From Neocallimastix lanati (nom. inval.) (Eukaryota; Neocallimastigomycota; Neocallimastigomycetes; Neocallimastigales; Neocallimastigaceae): a stretch of DNA of 64,000 nucleotides. The stretch spans positions 214,501-278,500 of the forward strand of contig JACVTC010000143.1 in NCBI GenBank assembly GCA_016946835.1, read 5' to 3'. The notes below the pieces were generated by a model that saw nothing but the letters and a program-made list of their open reading frames with translations, was not told where the DNA came from and ran no database searches. Position numbers and translations under genes: made by a program. Below are positions 62,481 through 64,000 of the stretch, piece after piece. The number at the start of each line of letters is the position of its first letter. The first letter of the stretch is position 1.

Positions 62481-63200
62481 TTTATTCGAAATTCACAGAA
62501 AAGAAAGCATTTAGAAAACCAATGTTCTAATTTATCAAAATAAAAGTAGAAAATTTTAGGGTTTTAACATTACTAGGTCAATATATCGAATTATATATTA
62601 ATAATTCAACAATAATTAATTTAGAATAAAATATTTTATAATAAATAAGATAATATTTAAAAAACACTTTATATTTAAAATATATTATATTTAATAATTT
62701 TCTTTTGAAGGGTTTATAATAATACTTATTTAATAATAATAACTTTTATTAATATATCAAATTATTAATATATAATTATTGTGAAATATACATATATACA
62801 ATAAACTTACAAAGACATTGTAAGTTATATTTAGTAATATATTTAATAAAGATTAGAATAAATTTTATAATAAATATTAATAATAATAAAATATTTAATA
62901 AGATAAAAATAAGTAAAAATAAATATTGAATATAATATTTATAAGACTTAATTAAAATAATTATTTAATTAAATATTCATAAATTAATGTTTTTAAATAA
63001 TTTATCATTGAATATCCATGTGATTATAATATAATTCTTATCAATAAATAATAATTTGTAGACCTTAAGTTATTTTTTATTTATAAAAATTAAAATGTAA
63101 TTATTCGTTATTAATAAACATTAATATATAATAAAAAGTATTATTTGAAATTTATATAACCAAAATTGAAATTGAAATTGAAATTTTGTAATAATTTTAA
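62481..63200. other. AT-rich intergenic region
   Basis: Simple AT sequence between the transposon cluster and the second Hsp70 flank. No gene was recognised. Confidence 0.5.
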
Positions 63201-64000
63201 CACAATTGAGGATTAATAAATTGTAAGAAGCTTTAACGTTTTTTTGAAATTAGAACTTTCAAAATTGAATAACATTATTTATGGAACTTTTTTTTTAAAT
63301 GATAAATTTTTATTTTTTTTTTTTAAATTCTTACAATAGTAGTAATAATAATAAATTGAATGGATAAAATAATAAAAATTATAATAATATTAATAACTAT
63401 TTTATCTTGGTATAAAAGAAGAGTATAAACAATTAATGTTAACCAGAATAAAATTTTAAAAATATTTTTAATTATAAATATAGTTAGTATTATATATATT
63501 ACACACATACAAACTGAATATATTGTTAATAAAACTCTAAAAAAAATTATATATATATGTTAAATTTTATATAAACCTTTTTTTTTTTTTTATATTTTAT
63601 TTAATTTTATTTTATTTTTAATATATTATTTTATTTTTATTTTTATTTACTATATAATTATTTATATAATAAATACAATGCTTAAATTAATTATGAAAAT
63701 AGATAGATAGATTTAAATAAATTACGTTTTTTATGATTTTTTTTTTTTTAAAAGTATTTGCTTATTTACAAAATGTCTATTATTAAATATATAAATATTT
63801 CAAAATTAATTGTATTTTTATATTACGTATATAAATATATAAAAAGGTATATGTAAGATATAAGTTTTAAATTAATAGGTTTAATGAATTTAGTTTTTAA
63901 TGATTAATATAAATTAATTAAACTTAATCAACTTCTTCAACAGTTGGTCCATTATTAGAGCCAGTGTTATTAGAAGCAGCTCCTGGGAATCCTCCTGGTG
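63201..64000 (-). repeat. Arm B of the large inverted duplication
   Basis: Reverse-complement match to 30958-31782, with the Hsp70 stop codon, 3' untranslated region and further flank aligned throughout. It continues beyond the window's right edge. Confidence 0.9.
63924..64000 (-). CDS. HSP70: Second Hsp70 gene, C-terminal 25 codons (runs off window end)
   Basis: The minus strand encodes the Gly/Ala/Asn-rich tail and the VEEVD terminus with TAA at 63926-63924. All 77 visible bases are identical to the 3' end of the Hsp70 gene at 29094-31034, while the untranslated flanks differ by scattered changes. The gene is therefore a recent paralogue in convergent orientation to the first, or one kept uniform by gene conversion. 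The chaperone domains are outside the window. Confidence 0.93.
   Translation of the reverse strand, partial: PGGFPGAASNNTGSNNGPTVEEVD

Overview
The window looks like nuclear DNA of a very AT-rich, zoospore-forming fungus, most probably an anaerobic gut fungus (Neocallimastigomycota); this placement is inference. The evidence is a chitin synthase and a fungal thioredoxin reductase next to an intraflagellar-transport gene (IFT70) and a relic of the centrosomal/ciliary gene WRAP73, with AT-saturated introns, Asn-rich proteins, long (ATT)n, (TTTA)n and A/T homopolymers, and MULE-type transposons. No bacterial signals (operons, Shine-Dalgarno sites, CRISPR) were seen.

Layout. 1-753: 3' end of thioredoxin reductase (+). 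2548-7803: nine-exon chitin synthase (+). 8.5-11.1 kb: a LINE 3' relic and a Ty1/Copia fossil. 11288-15720: a complete-ended MULE DNA transposon with a 9-bp target duplication and a dead transposase gene. 16.2-21.2 kb: an ankyrin-repeat gene (-) and a broken gene of unknown family (-), whose first coding segment is duplicated on the far side of the ankyrin gene. 23770-25338: alpha-tubulin (+, two exons). 25.9-27.2 kb: decayed retroelement pieces. 29094-31034: intronless cytosolic Hsp70 (+) with a heat-shock element about 0.5 kb upstream. 32.7-35.2 kb: a small cysteine-rich relic and a LINE endonuclease relic. 35951-40949: an 18-exon FHA-domain CHK2/RAD53-type kinase (-). 42.0-45.1 kb: WRAP73 pseudogene (-). 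45771-50164: ten-exon IFT70 (-). 51164-51235: tRNA-Ala(TGC) (-). 51.2-54.6 kb: gene-poor DNA with an old degenerate repeat. 54666-62328: a transposon cluster with a 301-bp MITE and two further MULEs, each bounded by target duplications. 63201-64000: 3' end of a second Hsp70 gene (-) with its flank, inverted relative to the first.

The host genes form no operon. They cover wall synthesis, redox, cytoskeleton/flagellum, protein folding and DNA-damage signalling. Exon models for chitin synthase, kinase, tubulin and IFT70 were built by hand by following GT/AG sites and reading phase. The kinase model only keeps its catalytic loop and helix F region if it includes a 2-nt and an 8-nt microexon, which is the most unusual observation here. 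The second theme is a MULE family whose ends carry arrays of a 16-bp motif and whose MITE shares those ends. The third is a large inverted duplication with convergent Hsp70 genes about 31 kb apart.
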